Source: Crossiella sp. S99.2 (GTDB taxonomy: Bacteria > Actinomycetota > Actinomycetes > Mycobacteriales > Pseudonocardiaceae). Taken from it: a DNA stretch of 64,000 nt. The translations under genes and the position numbers were made by a program. The notes below the pieces were generated by a model. That model worked only from the letters and a program-made list of their open reading frames with translations, did not search any database and was not told where the DNA came from. The stretch spans positions 248,001 through 312,000 of the forward strand of contig NZ_JALMDK010000005.1 of NCBI RefSeq assembly GCF_023094165.1, given 5' to 3'. This document shows positions 54,502 through 62,707 of this stretch, piece after piece; the stretch's first letter is position 1, and the number at the start of each line of letters is the position of its first letter.

Positions 54502-55276
54502 CCGGATCATTCTGTGGCTGCTGTTCGCCGTGCTCTTCGGCGTGATCGTGCTGGCCCCGCTGGCGATGATCGTGCTGGCCGCGATCGCGAGCAGCTGGAA
54601 CAGCGTGCTGCCGGACGGGTACACCGCCGATCATCTGGCCACCGCGGTCTCCGGCGACGGACTGGCCAGCGCGGTGGTGAGCCTGCAAACCGCGGCGCTC
54701 GCCTCAGTGGCCGCGGTGCTGCTGGGCACCTGGGGTGCGGTCGTGGTGCGGAGTCTGCCGCGGATCCCGCGCCGGTTCGTGGACCTGGTGCTGCACCTGC
54801 CGATCGCGGTGCCCTCGGTGGTGGTTGGCCTCGCCCTGCTGGTCGCGTTCAGCCGGCAACCGTTGCTGCTCAACGGAACCCGGTGGATCGTGCTGATCGC
54901 GCACCTGGTGATCGTGCTGCCCTTCGCCTACAGCATGGTGGCCGCCGCGCTGGACCGGGCCGATCCGGCGCTGAACCAGGTCGCGGCCAGCCTGGGCGCG
55001 CGGCCGGGCCGGGTGCTGTGGCGGGTGCGGTTGCCGTTGCTGCTGCCCGCGATGTCCGGCGCGGCCGGGCTGGGCCTGGCGCTGTCCATGGGCGAGGTGG
55101 GCGCGACGATCATGCTGTACCCGCCGGACTGGCGCACGCTGCCGGTGAGCATCTTCGCGCACACCGACCGCGGCGAGGTGTTCCTGGCCGCGGCGAGCAC
55201 CATGCTGTTGCTGGCACTCACCGTGGCCGGGCTGTTCGGGCTCAGCGCGGTGAAACCCCGTGGCGCGGAACGCTGA
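54479..55276 (+). CDS. ABC transporter permease 2 (aminophosphonate importer)
   Basis: The 265-residue protein has the PotC-type topology: TM1 IILWLLFAVLFGVIVLAPLA, then five more helices. Its EAA loop is GARPGRVLWRVRLPLLLPAM. Paired with permease 1 it completes the importer. Start GTG 54479 has GGGAG 8 bases upstream, within the end of permease 1; a longer frame starting at 54428 has no such site. The last 35 bp overlap the convergent MFS gene. Confidence 0.9.
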   Translation: MLVWTRRSRIILWLLFAVLFGVIVLAPLAMIVLAAIASSWNSVLPDGYTADHLATAVSGDGLASAVVSLQTAALASVAAVLLGTWGAVVVRSLPRIPRRFVDLVLHLPIAVPSVVVGLALLVAFSRQPLLLNGTRWIVLIAHLVIVLPFAYSMVAAALDRADPALNQVAASLGARPGRVLWRVRLPLLLPAMSGAAGLGLALSMGEVGATIMLYPPDWRTLPVSIFAHTDRGEVFLAAASTMLLLALTVAGLFGLSAVKPRGAER

Positions 55277-56390
55277 TCCGCCCGGACAGCAGGAACAACC
55301 CGGTCACCGCGGCCAGCGCCAGCATCAGCCCGTCCGGCCGCAGCAGTTCCACCGCGAGCCCGCCCAGTGGCGGTCCGGCGAGGCTGCCCAGGCCCCAGAC
55401 AGTGGTGGCGCAGGCGTTCGCGGTGACCAGGTCCGCGCCCCGGAACCCCTCGCCGATCCGCACCAGGCCCAGGGTGTAGACCCCGCCCGCCGCGCCACCG
55501 AGCAGCACCAGCGCGGGCCACAGCAGCACCGGATGCGGCATCAGCACCGGCAAACCCAAGGCCAGCACCAGCACCACCACCCCGCAGGTCAGGTGCAGCA
55601 TGCCCCGGTCCACCCGATCGGCCAGCCAGCCCAGCGGCACCTGGAGTAGCGCGTCCCCGGCGAAGACCGCGCCGACCAGCAGCACCGCGATCTGCTCCGG
55701 GTGCCCGTAGGCCATGCCGTACAACGGGAACAACGCGAGCACCACGCTGTCGAAGAAGGAGAACATCAGCACCGCCAGCACGATCACCGGCGCCGCGCGG
55801 GCGAAGCCGAGCAGCCCGAACGACCGTTCCTGGTGCCCGACGCCGACCTCGCACCGGGTCAGCGTGAGCAGCAGCGCACCCGGCAGGTGCGCGGCCACCG
55901 TGACCAGGATCGGCCCGGACCCGCTGGAACCCAGCCAGGCCAGCAATCCCGGCCCGGAGACCTGGCAGAGGGTGAACACCGAGGTGTACACCGCGACCCA
56001 GCGCCCGCGCACCCCGTCCGCGGCCACCTCGTTGATCCAGGTCTCGCCCAGTGCCAGCAGGATCCCGGCCGCCGCGCCCACGGTGAACCGCAACACCAGC
56101 CAGGCGGACAGCTCCGCGGTCGTGGTGAGCAGCAGCAAACTCAGCGCGGAGAGCGCCAACGCGCCCAGCAGCACCGTTCTCACCGGCCACCGCCGGGTGA
56201 GCGGACCGGTCAGCGGAGCCGCGAACAGGATGCCCAGCGCGGGCAGCGCGGCGGCCGCGCCGATCACCGTGCCGGAGGCCCCCGCCGCGGCCAGCCGCAG
56301 TGACACCAACGGGATCGCCAGTCCGGTGGCCAGGCCGACCACCGCGACCGTGCTGACCGCGGCGACCGGTTCCCAGCGGCGGCTCAGCAT
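55242..56390 (-). CDS. Major facilitator superfamily transporter
   Basis: The 382-residue protein has twelve hydrophobic segments. PLTGPLTRRWPVRTVLLGAL stands at the MFS loop 2-3 signature position (G...R.G.R, degenerate here) and GWLADRVDRGMLHLTCG is its second-half counterpart. The look is that of YcaD/drug-efflux type carriers with LGETWINEVAADGVRGRWVA. The start at ATG 56390 overlaps the stop of the aldehyde-dehydrogenase-fold gene, so it is third in a coupled operon with that gene and the LysRS-like gene. Export of a product or toxin of that operon is the simplest role (inference). Confidence 0.88.
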   Translation of the reverse strand: MLSRRWEPVAAVSTVAVVGLATGLAIPLVSLRLAAAGASGTVIGAAAALPALGILFAAPLTGPLTRRWPVRTVLLGALALSALSLLLLTTTAELSAWLVLRFTVGAAAGILLALGETWINEVAADGVRGRWVAVYTSVFTLCQVSGPGLLAWLGSSGSGPILVTVAAHLPGALLLTLTRCEVGVGHQERSFGLLGFARAAPVIVLAVLMFSFFDSVVLALFPLYGMAYGHPEQIAVLLVGAVFAGDALLQVPLGWLADRVDRGMLHLTCGVVVLVLALGLPVLMPHPVLLWPALVLLGGAAGGVYTLGLVRIGEGFRGADLVTANACATTVWGLGSLAGPPLGGLAVELLRPDGLMLALAAVTGLFLLSGRISVPRHGVSPR

Positions 56391-57628
56391 GCCAGCCGCG
56401 GCGCCACGAGATGCTGGTAGATGTCCCGCTGCGGCGAGGTCGCGCCCGGCACCCGCTCCCCGTCCACATACCGGCAGGAGGCCGCCGGACCCTGGCCGCC
56501 GTAGGGCAGGTAACCCTTCTCGGTCAGGTGCAGATCGGTGTCGCGCAGAATGGAATCCGGCTCGTGCAGCGGGGTGTCCAGCAGCGAGTCCACGTACGGG
56601 CTGGTGCCGAACAGTGAGATGTACATGGCGTTCTGCCGGTAGCGGTGGTCGGTGAAGTAGCGCGCCAGGCTGGCGTCGGAGTCGTAGGGCTGGAGGTAGA
56701 ACACCGGGGCGAAGAACTCCTGGAAGTTGCCGCCCAGCGCGAGATCCTTCTCGAACACCGTCGGCCGGATCAGGCCGCTCACCGGGTTGACCTCGCCGCC
56801 GTACACGCAGAACTCCCGGTCCTCCTTGAACATCCGGATCAGCTTGAGCGGGTGGTCCGGATCGCTGTTCGGGCCGACCAGGTTGTCCGGATCGGCGTAG
56901 GGGCCGACGCGATGCTCCAGACCCCGCAGCCGGAGCACCAGCGCCGAGCGGAACTCGGCCAGCCGGTCCCGGTGCACCAGGATCGCGTTGGGCCCGGCGC
57001 AGTCCTGACCCTGGTTGTAGAGCACCACCCGCAACGCGCTGTCCACCGCGCGTTCCAGGTCCGCGGACTCGGTGATCACGAGGGGGTTGTGCCCGGAACC
57101 GTTGAGGATGAACAGGGTCCGCTTCAGGAACAGCCGCCGGACTTTGGCCGCGTTGTCCGGGGACCCGGTGAACACCACCGCGTCGGTGCGCCGGGCCCGC
57201 TGCGCCACGAACACCTCACGGTCCTGATAGGACACTCGAAGGTTGGGAAAGTAGCGCGGCAGGTCCAGGACGTCGGCGAGTTGGCGGTAGTGCGGGTGCA
57301 TCACGGTCGGCGGGCGCAGCGCGGCGTCCTCGGCCAGCAGCGACGGGATGACGCCGAAGCACACGGTGGCGTACAGCGGCTGGTTGAGCGGCAGGAAACT
57401 GGTCACCCCCTGGATGCGGCCCTGGAAGTACTCGCGGTTGTGGTGCAGGTTGTCCAGGAACTCCACCGAGCGCTCGATCTCGTCCAGGGCGACGTTCGCG
57501 CACTGGTAACCGGACAGGCTGCGCACGATCTCCTCGGTGCGCTCGCGCAGCTCGGCGGCGAAACAGGCGGCGCGCTGCCGGATCTCCGGGAAGTCCACAG
57601 TGGACACAGGGGCAGTGGTGACGGTCAC
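56384..57628 (-). CDS. Aldehyde-dehydrogenase-fold protein lacking the general base
   Basis: The 414-residue protein is shorter than ordinary ALDHs (about 480-500). FLPLNQPLYATVCFGVIPSL, VVFTGSPDNAAKVRRLFLKR (nucleotide turn), NQGQDCAGPNAILVHRDRL (catalytic Cys in Q-D-C-A-G) and FQEFFAPVFYLQPYD are recognisable. The LELGGK block that normally supplies the general-base Glu reads LFILNGSGHNPLVI, with no Glu. Loss of this base is typical of acylating or reductive members that work through a thioester, not by hydrolysis. GTG 57628 overlaps the LysRS-like stop (GTGA). Coupling to an aminoacyl-tRNA-synthetase-like enzyme suggests that it may act on an activated amino acid (speculative). Confidence 0.75.
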   Translation of the reverse strand: MTVTTAPVSTVDFPEIRQRAACFAAELRERTEEIVRSLSGYQCANVALDEIERSVEFLDNLHHNREYFQGRIQGVTSFLPLNQPLYATVCFGVIPSLLAEDAALRPPTVMHPHYRQLADVLDLPRYFPNLRVSYQDREVFVAQRARRTDAVVFTGSPDNAAKVRRLFLKRTLFILNGSGHNPLVITESADLERAVDSALRVVLYNQGQDCAGPNAILVHRDRLAEFRSALVLRLRGLEHRVGPYADPDNLVGPNSDPDHPLKLIRMFKEDREFCVYGGEVNPVSGLIRPTVFEKDLALGGNFQEFFAPVFYLQPYDSDASLARYFTDHRYRQNAMYISLFGTSPYVDSLLDTPLHEPDSILRDTDLHLTEKGYLPYGGQGPAASCRYVDGERVPGATSPQRDIYQHLVAPRLAC

Positions 57629-59289
57629 GGCGAACCACCTTGTTCGGTGCGGGCGAGGGTCTCGCGCAACAGCCGGAGCGTGCGCTTGGGTCCGGTGATC
57701 CGGATCCAGGTGGCCAGCCGCGGGCCGTGCGGCCGGCCGAGCAGGGCCAGGTAGAGGGTTCGACAGGCGGCGGGCTTGCCGAGCGGGGAGACGGTGAGCA
57801 GCAGGCCGAGCCGGATACCTAGTTCGGCGGGCGGGGCCAGCTCGATGACCTCGGCGACCCGCTGGAGCAGGGCGGTGTGCGCGGGAGTGGGGAGCCAGGG
57901 GACCCCGGTGCCATCGTGAGGGCGAGAGGCGGACGGGGCGGCGGTGTTGGCCGGGTGAGCGGGGGGTGGGGCGGCGGCGAGTGGGCGGCGGGCGTCGTGG
58001 AAGTGCCACGCCTTCACCAGCAGCTCGTGGTCCACCTCGGCGAAGTACCGCCGGGCGAACTCCACCGCCGCCGCGAAGTCCACCGGCGCGCAGGCATCGA
58101 GGATCCGCACCAGCTTCCCGAACCCCGGCCCGGACACCCCTGCCCCCGCGCCGATCCGGTGCAGCCGCACCCGGGCGCCCGCGCCGCGCTCGGGGTCGGC
58201 CGCGCGCCGGAGTTCATGCCGCACCGCGTCGTTGATCCGCGCGGCCAGGGCCGGGGCGAACCGCCGGGGACGGCGCGGTTTCCGGTACAGCAACAGGCGC
58301 AGGGCCTCCCGGGTGAGGTAGTCCTGGGCCTCGGTCAGCGAGAAGCCGTTGCCGCGGGACTTGCTGATCTTGTGGCCGCGTTCGTCGGTGAACAGGCCGT
58401 AGCCGAACAGCACCGGTGGCTCGCGGCGCAGCCGGGCGAAGATCCGGCGGACCACCTGGGCCGAGGCGGCCAGGTCTTCGCCGTGCATCTCATAGGCCAC
58501 GCCGCGGGCGAGCAGGCGCATGGCCCAGTCGGCCTTCCACTGGAGTTTGCAGGCGCCGCCCAGCGCGGACACCGTGATCGGCTCGCCGATGGGCTCGCCC
58601 GCGTAGTACTCCTGCGGTTCGACGCCGTAGTCCAGGCCGGGGCGCTGGATGATCACATCGGCCGGGATCTCGTAGGTGAGCGAGCCCACCACCGGATCCA
58701 CCGAAAGGACCCTGGTGTGTTCGATGACGCGGCCGGTATAAGCCGAAACCGGCATCAGAATGCTGTACGAACCCCGGCGTACCGGACCCACCGAGGCGCC
58801 TACCAGTTCGTTGCATCCAGCCAGGTCCGCGAGTAGTGAACGGATCGTGTCATCGTACTTACCAGATGAATACGCGGCCGAGCTGCACACCAGGTCGTAC
58901 TCGACTTCGAAGGTGTCCAGCACCCGGCGCAGTCGTGCGTTGATTCCGCTGGAAAGGCTTTCATGCTGCTCGAATGGATCCGGCACCCGATGCAGTGGCA
59001 GGCCCAGGTGCCGGGTCAGCAGTTCCCGGTTCGGAAAGCCGTCCGGGACTGTGCGCAACGCGTCCATGTCATCGGAGACCAGGACCAGCCTGGTCGGCCT
59101 GCCGGTGGTCTCAGCGAACGTTCGCTGAACGAAGCTCGTGCGCACTACCTCGCACAACGTGCCGATATGCGGTAACCCGGACGGTCCGAAACCGGCGCCG
59201 AAAAGGACTTCGCCGGTGGTGTCCCCGCGCGTTTCCAGCAACGCGCTTACTTTCGCTGACTCGGTTACGCACCAGTCTCGTGGCGGCAT
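57625..59289 (-). CDS. Class I lysyl-tRNA-synthetase-like protein
   Basis: The 554-residue protein has class I synthetase motifs. GAGFGPSGLPHIGTL carries HIGT at 41-44 (HIGH-type), ERGHKISKSRGNG carries KISKS at 307-311, and CKLQWKADWAMRLLARGVAY precedes the site where archaeal-type LysRS has EPFGKDH (here YEMHGEDLA). SSGINARLRRVLDTF and YSSGKYDDTIR also fit LysRS-I. The C-terminal third has a Pro/Ala-rich linker (about 450-480) before a helical anticodon-binding-like end. The changed active-site motif and operon with an ALDH-fold protein and MFS exporter suggest a paralogue with a dedicated role (special-metabolite assembly or self-resistance). The start at ATG 59289 follows GGGGAGCAGG. Confidence 0.8.
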   Translation of the reverse strand: MPPRDWCVTESAKVSALLETRGDTTGEVLFGAGFGPSGLPHIGTLCEVVRTSFVQRTFAETTGRPTRLVLVSDDMDALRTVPDGFPNRELLTRHLGLPLHRVPDPFEQHESLSSGINARLRRVLDTFEVEYDLVCSSAAYSSGKYDDTIRSLLADLAGCNELVGASVGPVRRGSYSILMPVSAYTGRVIEHTRVLSVDPVVGSLTYEIPADVIIQRPGLDYGVEPQEYYAGEPIGEPITVSALGGACKLQWKADWAMRLLARGVAYEMHGEDLAASAQVVRRIFARLRREPPVLFGYGLFTDERGHKISKSRGNGFSLTEAQDYLTREALRLLLYRKPRRPRRFAPALAARINDAVRHELRRAADPERGAGARVRLHRIGAGAGVSGPGFGKLVRILDACAPVDFAAAVEFARRYFAEVDHELLVKAWHFHDARRPLAAAPPPAHPANTAAPSASRPHDGTGVPWLPTPAHTALLQRVAEVIELAPPAELGIRLGLLLTVSPLGKPAACRTLYLALLGRPHGPRLATWIRITGPKRTLRLLRETLARTEQGGSP

Positions 59290-59550
59290 CGGACCTGCTC
59301 CCCGGAATTGTGCGATGGGGTGATGGGATGTCTCAAAACCTACGCAGCGGGAACCGGTTCTGTCCATGACGTCCCACTAACGGTGTAAGCCTTGCGGCGG
59401 GTGCCGTAAAACCGGAAAGGTAATGAACTGGTATAAGAAATCCACCCGACATGCCACGGTGATCCGGACGAAATGGAACAAATCAGGTTAAAAGGGTGTT
59501 AAGATCGCGTAAGTAGCCAGAATTGCTTTAGTTGGCGGCTGTGAAACGAC

Positions 59551-59967
59551 TCACCGCGGGCGGCGGTGCAGCAGCCCGGTGGTGGCCAGCAACAGGCCCA
59601 TCACCACGAACCAGACGGTCTGCCACGGATCCGAGCGGGTCGAGCCGAACATCCCGTATCCGGCCTGGGCCAGGGCCAGCGCCGCGCCGGTCCACACCAC
59701 GGTCAGCAGCAGCGGCCGGGGGAAGTTCGCGCCCCAGGGCTGGGTCAGCGCCAGCGCGATCACCCCGCCGGCCGGGATCAGCAGGCTCGCCGCGAGCTGG
59801 AGCAGCCACAACGTCGGCGAATCGCCGGTGGGCAACAGGGTCAGACCCCAGCCGTCCTGCGCGGACCGGTCGGTCAGGAACACCATCACCGCGAACCCGA
59901 GCGCCCACACGCACGCCGCGTAGCCGAGCCACGCGGTGCCACGGGTCGCGCGCTGGGACGTCGGCAT
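59551..59967 (-). CDS. Small four-helix membrane protein, function unknown
   Basis: The 138-residue protein has four hydrophobic helices: GTAWLGYAACVWALGFAVMV, LWLLQLAASLLIPAGGVIAL, LLLTVVWTGAALALAQAGYG and TVWFVVMGLLLATTGLL. DRSAQDGWGLTLLP lies between TM1 and TM2. It looks like the actinobacterial DUF3995-type group, but I cannot assign it firmly. Start ATG 59967 has GGAGG 9 bases upstream. It is divergent from the histidine kinase gene and could be its target. Confidence 0.7.
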   Translation of the reverse strand: MPTSQRATRGTAWLGYAACVWALGFAVMVFLTDRSAQDGWGLTLLPTGDSPTLWLLQLAASLLIPAGGVIALALTQPWGANFPRPLLLTVVWTGAALALAQAGYGMFGSTRSDPWQTVWFVVMGLLLATTGLLHRRPR

Positions 59968-60122
59968 GATCGGCACCTCCGGCTCGTAGTGTGCCCCCAG
60001 CCTGCCGCAGCCCCTGGTCCGGGGCATCCCGCCGCCGGTCCACCGAACTCCCCCACACGGGGGAAGGCCACGCCTCCCCGGAGTGAGCCCGCGCGGGCGG
60101 CGGACCTGTCAGGATCGTCCGC

Positions 60123-61385
60123 GTGCCCGGTGTCCTCGGCAAGCTGCTCGCCCCGCTGACGAGCAGGTCCACCCTGTTGCGGTGGATCTACCTCGTGCTC
60201 GGCGGCGCGTTGCTGACCCCGTACTTCATCGCGGGCACCGCGGTGGCCGAGCTGCTGCGCGACTTCGTGGTGCTGCCGATCCCGCAGGGCTGGACGCTGG
60301 CCACCCTCTCGGTCTTCTTCGCCATGGCCACCCTGCTGCTGACCACGCTCATCCCGGCGCTCGGCGTGCTGGAGACCACCGCGGTGCGCACCCTGCTCGG
60401 CATCCAGGTCACCGACCTCTCCAGCGGGCTGCGCTCGCCGTGGGCGCGGCTGCGGGTCGCGGGCTGGCTGCTGATCCACCTGATCACCGGATTCCTGGTC
60501 AGCCTGCTGACGCTGATCATCCCGGTGTTCCTGGTCGGCGCGTTCACCCTGCCGTTCAGCCGGTACTCCACCTACCTCATCCTCGACGTGATCCCGCTGC
60601 AGGGCGGCCCGGACAAGTGGTGGGCGCCGCTGGTCGCGCTCGGCCTGGCCCTGATCGCGGTGTACCTGGTGGCCGGGGTCGGCGAGATCATGGCCCGGCT
60701 GGCCGGGTTCTTCCTCGGCCCGACCCCCGCCGAACGGCTGGCCGAGCTGGAGCGCACTGCCGAGCGGCTGGCCCAGCGCAACCGGCTGGCCCGCGAGCTG
60801 CACGATTCGGTCGGGCACGCGCTCAGCGTGGTCACCATCCAGGCCGCGGCCGCCGGGCGGGTGCTGGACACCGACCGGGAGTTCGCCAGGGCCGCGCTCG
60901 GCGCGATCGAGGAGGCCGCCCGCAGCGCGCTGGCCGACCTGGACCACGTGCTGGGCATCCTGCGCGAGGAATCCGGCGGCAGCACCGCGCCGCAACCCAC
61001 CCTGGCCGACCTGGACGGTCTGCTGCGCAGCACCCGGCTGGCCGGGGTGGACATCGACGCCCGACTCGAACCCGACCTGGACCGCGTGCCCAAAGCCGTG
61101 TCCAGGGAGGCGTACCGGATCGTCCAAGAAGGACTCACCAACGCGATGCGGCACGCCGGCAAGGTGCCGGTCACCCTGCGGCTGCTCGTGCGCGCGGACA
61201 ACCTGGAGCTGGAGATGACCAACCCGTTGGGGGAGCGGCCGTCCGGTCGCGGACACGGTGGCGGGCGCGGCCTGCGCGGTATCGGGGAACGGGTGACCGT
61301 GTTGCGCGGCACCCTGACCGCGGGGGAGTGCGACGGGCTGTGGCGGGTCGCGGCCACCCTGCCGATGCGGGCGGCCGGCTCATGA
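60123..61385 (+). CDS. Sensor histidine kinase (NarL-partner type)
   Basis: The 420-residue protein has an N-terminal membrane part with four or more helices (about 18-200: WIYLVLGGALLTPYFIAG, VFFAMATLLLTTLIPALG, AGWLLIHLITGFLVSLLTL, LVALGLALIAVYLVAGVG). The dimerisation domain is LARELHDSVGHALSVVTIQA, with the phosphorylated His in ELHDSVGH. The ATPase domain carries IVQEGLTNAMRHAG (N box) and GRGLRGIGERV (G box). It phosphorylates the coupled response regulator. The signal is unknown; it may be membrane or cell-wall stress. Start GTG 60123. Confidence 0.9.
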   Translation: MPGVLGKLLAPLTSRSTLLRWIYLVLGGALLTPYFIAGTAVAELLRDFVVLPIPQGWTLATLSVFFAMATLLLTTLIPALGVLETTAVRTLLGIQVTDLSSGLRSPWARLRVAGWLLIHLITGFLVSLLTLIIPVFLVGAFTLPFSRYSTYLILDVIPLQGGPDKWWAPLVALGLALIAVYLVAGVGEIMARLAGFFLGPTPAERLAELERTAERLAQRNRLARELHDSVGHALSVVTIQAAAAGRVLDTDREFARAALGAIEEAARSALADLDHVLGILREESGGSTAPQPTLADLDGLLRSTRLAGVDIDARLEPDLDRVPKAVSREAYRIVQEGLTNAMRHAGKVPVTLRLLVRADNLELEMTNPLGERPSGRGHGGGRGLRGIGERVTVLRGTLTAGECDGLWRVAATLPMRAAGS

Positions 61386-62029
61386 CCGGGGTGCTGCTGG
61401 TCGACGACGAGGACCTGATCCGGGCCGGACTGCGCGCGATCATCAACGCCGAACCCGATCTGGAGGTCCTCGGCGAGGCCGCCGACGGGGCCGAGGTGCC
61501 AGGACTGGTGCACCGGCTGCGCCCGGACGTGGTGCTGATGGACGTGCGGATGCCCGCGGTGGACGGCATCCAGGCCACCCGGCACCTGCTGGACACGGTG
61601 GCCGAACCACCCAAGATCCTGGTGGTCACCACCTTCGAGAACGACGAGTACGTCTACGACGCGCTGCGGGTGGGCGCCAGCGGTTTCCTGCTCAAGCGGG
61701 CCCGGCCGGAGGAGATCGTGCACGCGATCCGGATCGTGGCCGGCGGGGACACCCTGCTGTTCCCGACCGCGATCCGGGCCCTGGCCGCCGAGCACCACAG
61801 CAGGCGGGCCGAGGACACCCTGGCCAGGGCGCAGCTCACCGAACGCGAGGAGGCGGTGCTGCGGCTGATGGCCACCGGGCTGTCCAACGCCGAGATCGCG
61901 GAGAAGCTGTTCGTCGGGTTGCAGACGGTGAAGACCCACGTCGGCAACGTGCTGGCGAAACTGCAGGCCAGGGACCGCACCCAGGCGGTGATCGCGGCCT
62001 ATGAGTCCGGGTTCATCACCCCGCGGTGA
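61382..62029 (+). CDS. NarL/FixJ response regulator
   Basis: The 215-residue protein has a receiver domain (VLLVDDEDLIRAGLRAII, phospho-acceptor Asp in VVLMDVRMPAVDG, Lys in FLLKRARPEE) and a LuxR helix-turn-helix (LTEREEAVLRLMATGLSNAE, then LFVGLQTVKTHVGNVLAKLQ). ATG 61382 overlaps the kinase stop (ATGA). Targets are unknown; the divergent small membrane-protein gene is a candidate. Confidence 0.93.
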   Translation: MTGVLLVDDEDLIRAGLRAIINAEPDLEVLGEAADGAEVPGLVHRLRPDVVLMDVRMPAVDGIQATRHLLDTVAEPPKILVVTTFENDEYVYDALRVGASGFLLKRARPEEIVHAIRIVAGGDTLLFPTAIRALAAEHHSRRAEDTLARAQLTEREEAVLRLMATGLSNAEIAEKLFVGLQTVKTHVGNVLAKLQARDRTQAVIAAYESGFITPR

Positions 62030-62043
62030 TATTGGCGGCGGAG

Positions 62044-62062
62044 TAGCGCTAAAGTAGCGCTA
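62044..62062. promoter_or_regulatory. Paired TAGCGCTA operator of the vapBC operon
   Basis: Two copies of the palindrome TAGCGCTA (62044-62051 and 62055-62062) are spaced by 11 bp, about one helical turn, and the second runs into the A of the vapB ATG at 62062. RHH antitoxins bind such repeated palindromes; the position suggests repression of their own operon and leaves no room for a Shine-Dalgarno site. Confidence 0.65.
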
Positions 62063-62307
62063 TGGCGACCATCCAGATCCGCGACGTGCCGGATGAGACC
62101 TACGAGGCGCTCCGCAAGAGGGCTCAGGTGGCCGGCATGTCCCTGCAGGCGTACATGCGAGAGGAACTGATCAAGATGGTGAAGCGCCGTCCCAAGGATG
62201 AGGTGATGGACGGGATCGAGGCGATGATCGCGAACTATCCGCCAGGTATCCGGTTGCCCACCGTGGCCGAGACCGTGGCCGCGATCCGGGAGTCGCGTGG
62301 TGAATAG
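62062..62307 (+). CDS. vapB: VapB/FitA-type antitoxin
   Basis: The 81-residue protein starts as an RHH DNA-binding domain (ATIQIRDVPDETYEALRKRA, then GMSLQAYMREELIKM). It ends with a toxin-neutralising tail (PTVAETVAAIRESRG, the Arg in the last segment likely entering the PIN active site). The toxin gene begins inside its last codons. The start codon overlaps the operator, so translation is probably leaderless or weakly initiated. Confidence 0.9.
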   Translation: MATIQIRDVPDETYEALRKRAQVAGMSLQAYMREELIKMVKRRPKDEVMDGIEAMIANYPPGIRLPTVAETVAAIRESRGE

Positions 62308-62707
62308 GGGAGGTCAAGACCTCGTCGCGGACGCCTCGGCGCTGGTCAACACGCTCATCCTGCCTGACCTGCACGAGCTGCGGCAGCGACTGCGCGATGC
62401 CACCTGCCACGCCCCGCACCTGGTTGACGCCGAGGTCGGCCAGGCGCTGCGCAAGCACGCCAGGAAGGGACTGATCTCGGCGGAGATGGGCCAGACCGTG
62501 CTCACCGGGGCGTCCCAGCTGGTCGACCACCGTTATCCACACACCGGCCCGATCGCTCAGCTCGCCTGGCAGCTGCGGCATTCGGTGAGCTTCTACGACG
62601 CGCTGTACGTCGCGCTGGCCGCCGCGCTGGACGTGCCGCTGCTCACCGCCGACTCGAAGTTGGCCAACGCCCATGGCCTGCCCTGCAAGGTGGAGGTGGT
62701 GGGGTGA
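62297..62707 (+). CDS. vapC: VapC-type PIN-domain toxin
   Basis: The 136-residue PIN ribonuclease has four acidic positions: LVADASALV (first Asp), HLVDAEVGQAL (Asp/Glu), SVSFYDALYVALA (third) and LLTADSKLANAHGL (fourth). It would cut tRNA or rRNA when free from VapB. GTG 62297 or GTG 62300 starts inside vapB (11-bp overlap). The downstream SGNH gene overlaps its stop (GTGA), an unusual extra cistron in a toxin-antitoxin operon. Confidence 0.9.
   Translation: MVNRGGQDLVADASALVNTLILPDLHELRQRLRDATCHAPHLVDAEVGQALRKHARKGLISAEMGQTVLTGASQLVDHRYPHTGPIAQLAWQLRHSVSFYDALYVALAAALDVPLLTADSKLANAHGLPCKVEVVG

Noticed and set aside
59290-59550. T-box leader upstream of the LysRS-like gene
   Set aside because: The T-box GGTGGNACC core is absent on the minus strand in this 261-bp AT-richer gap; no specifier-loop structure could be supported.
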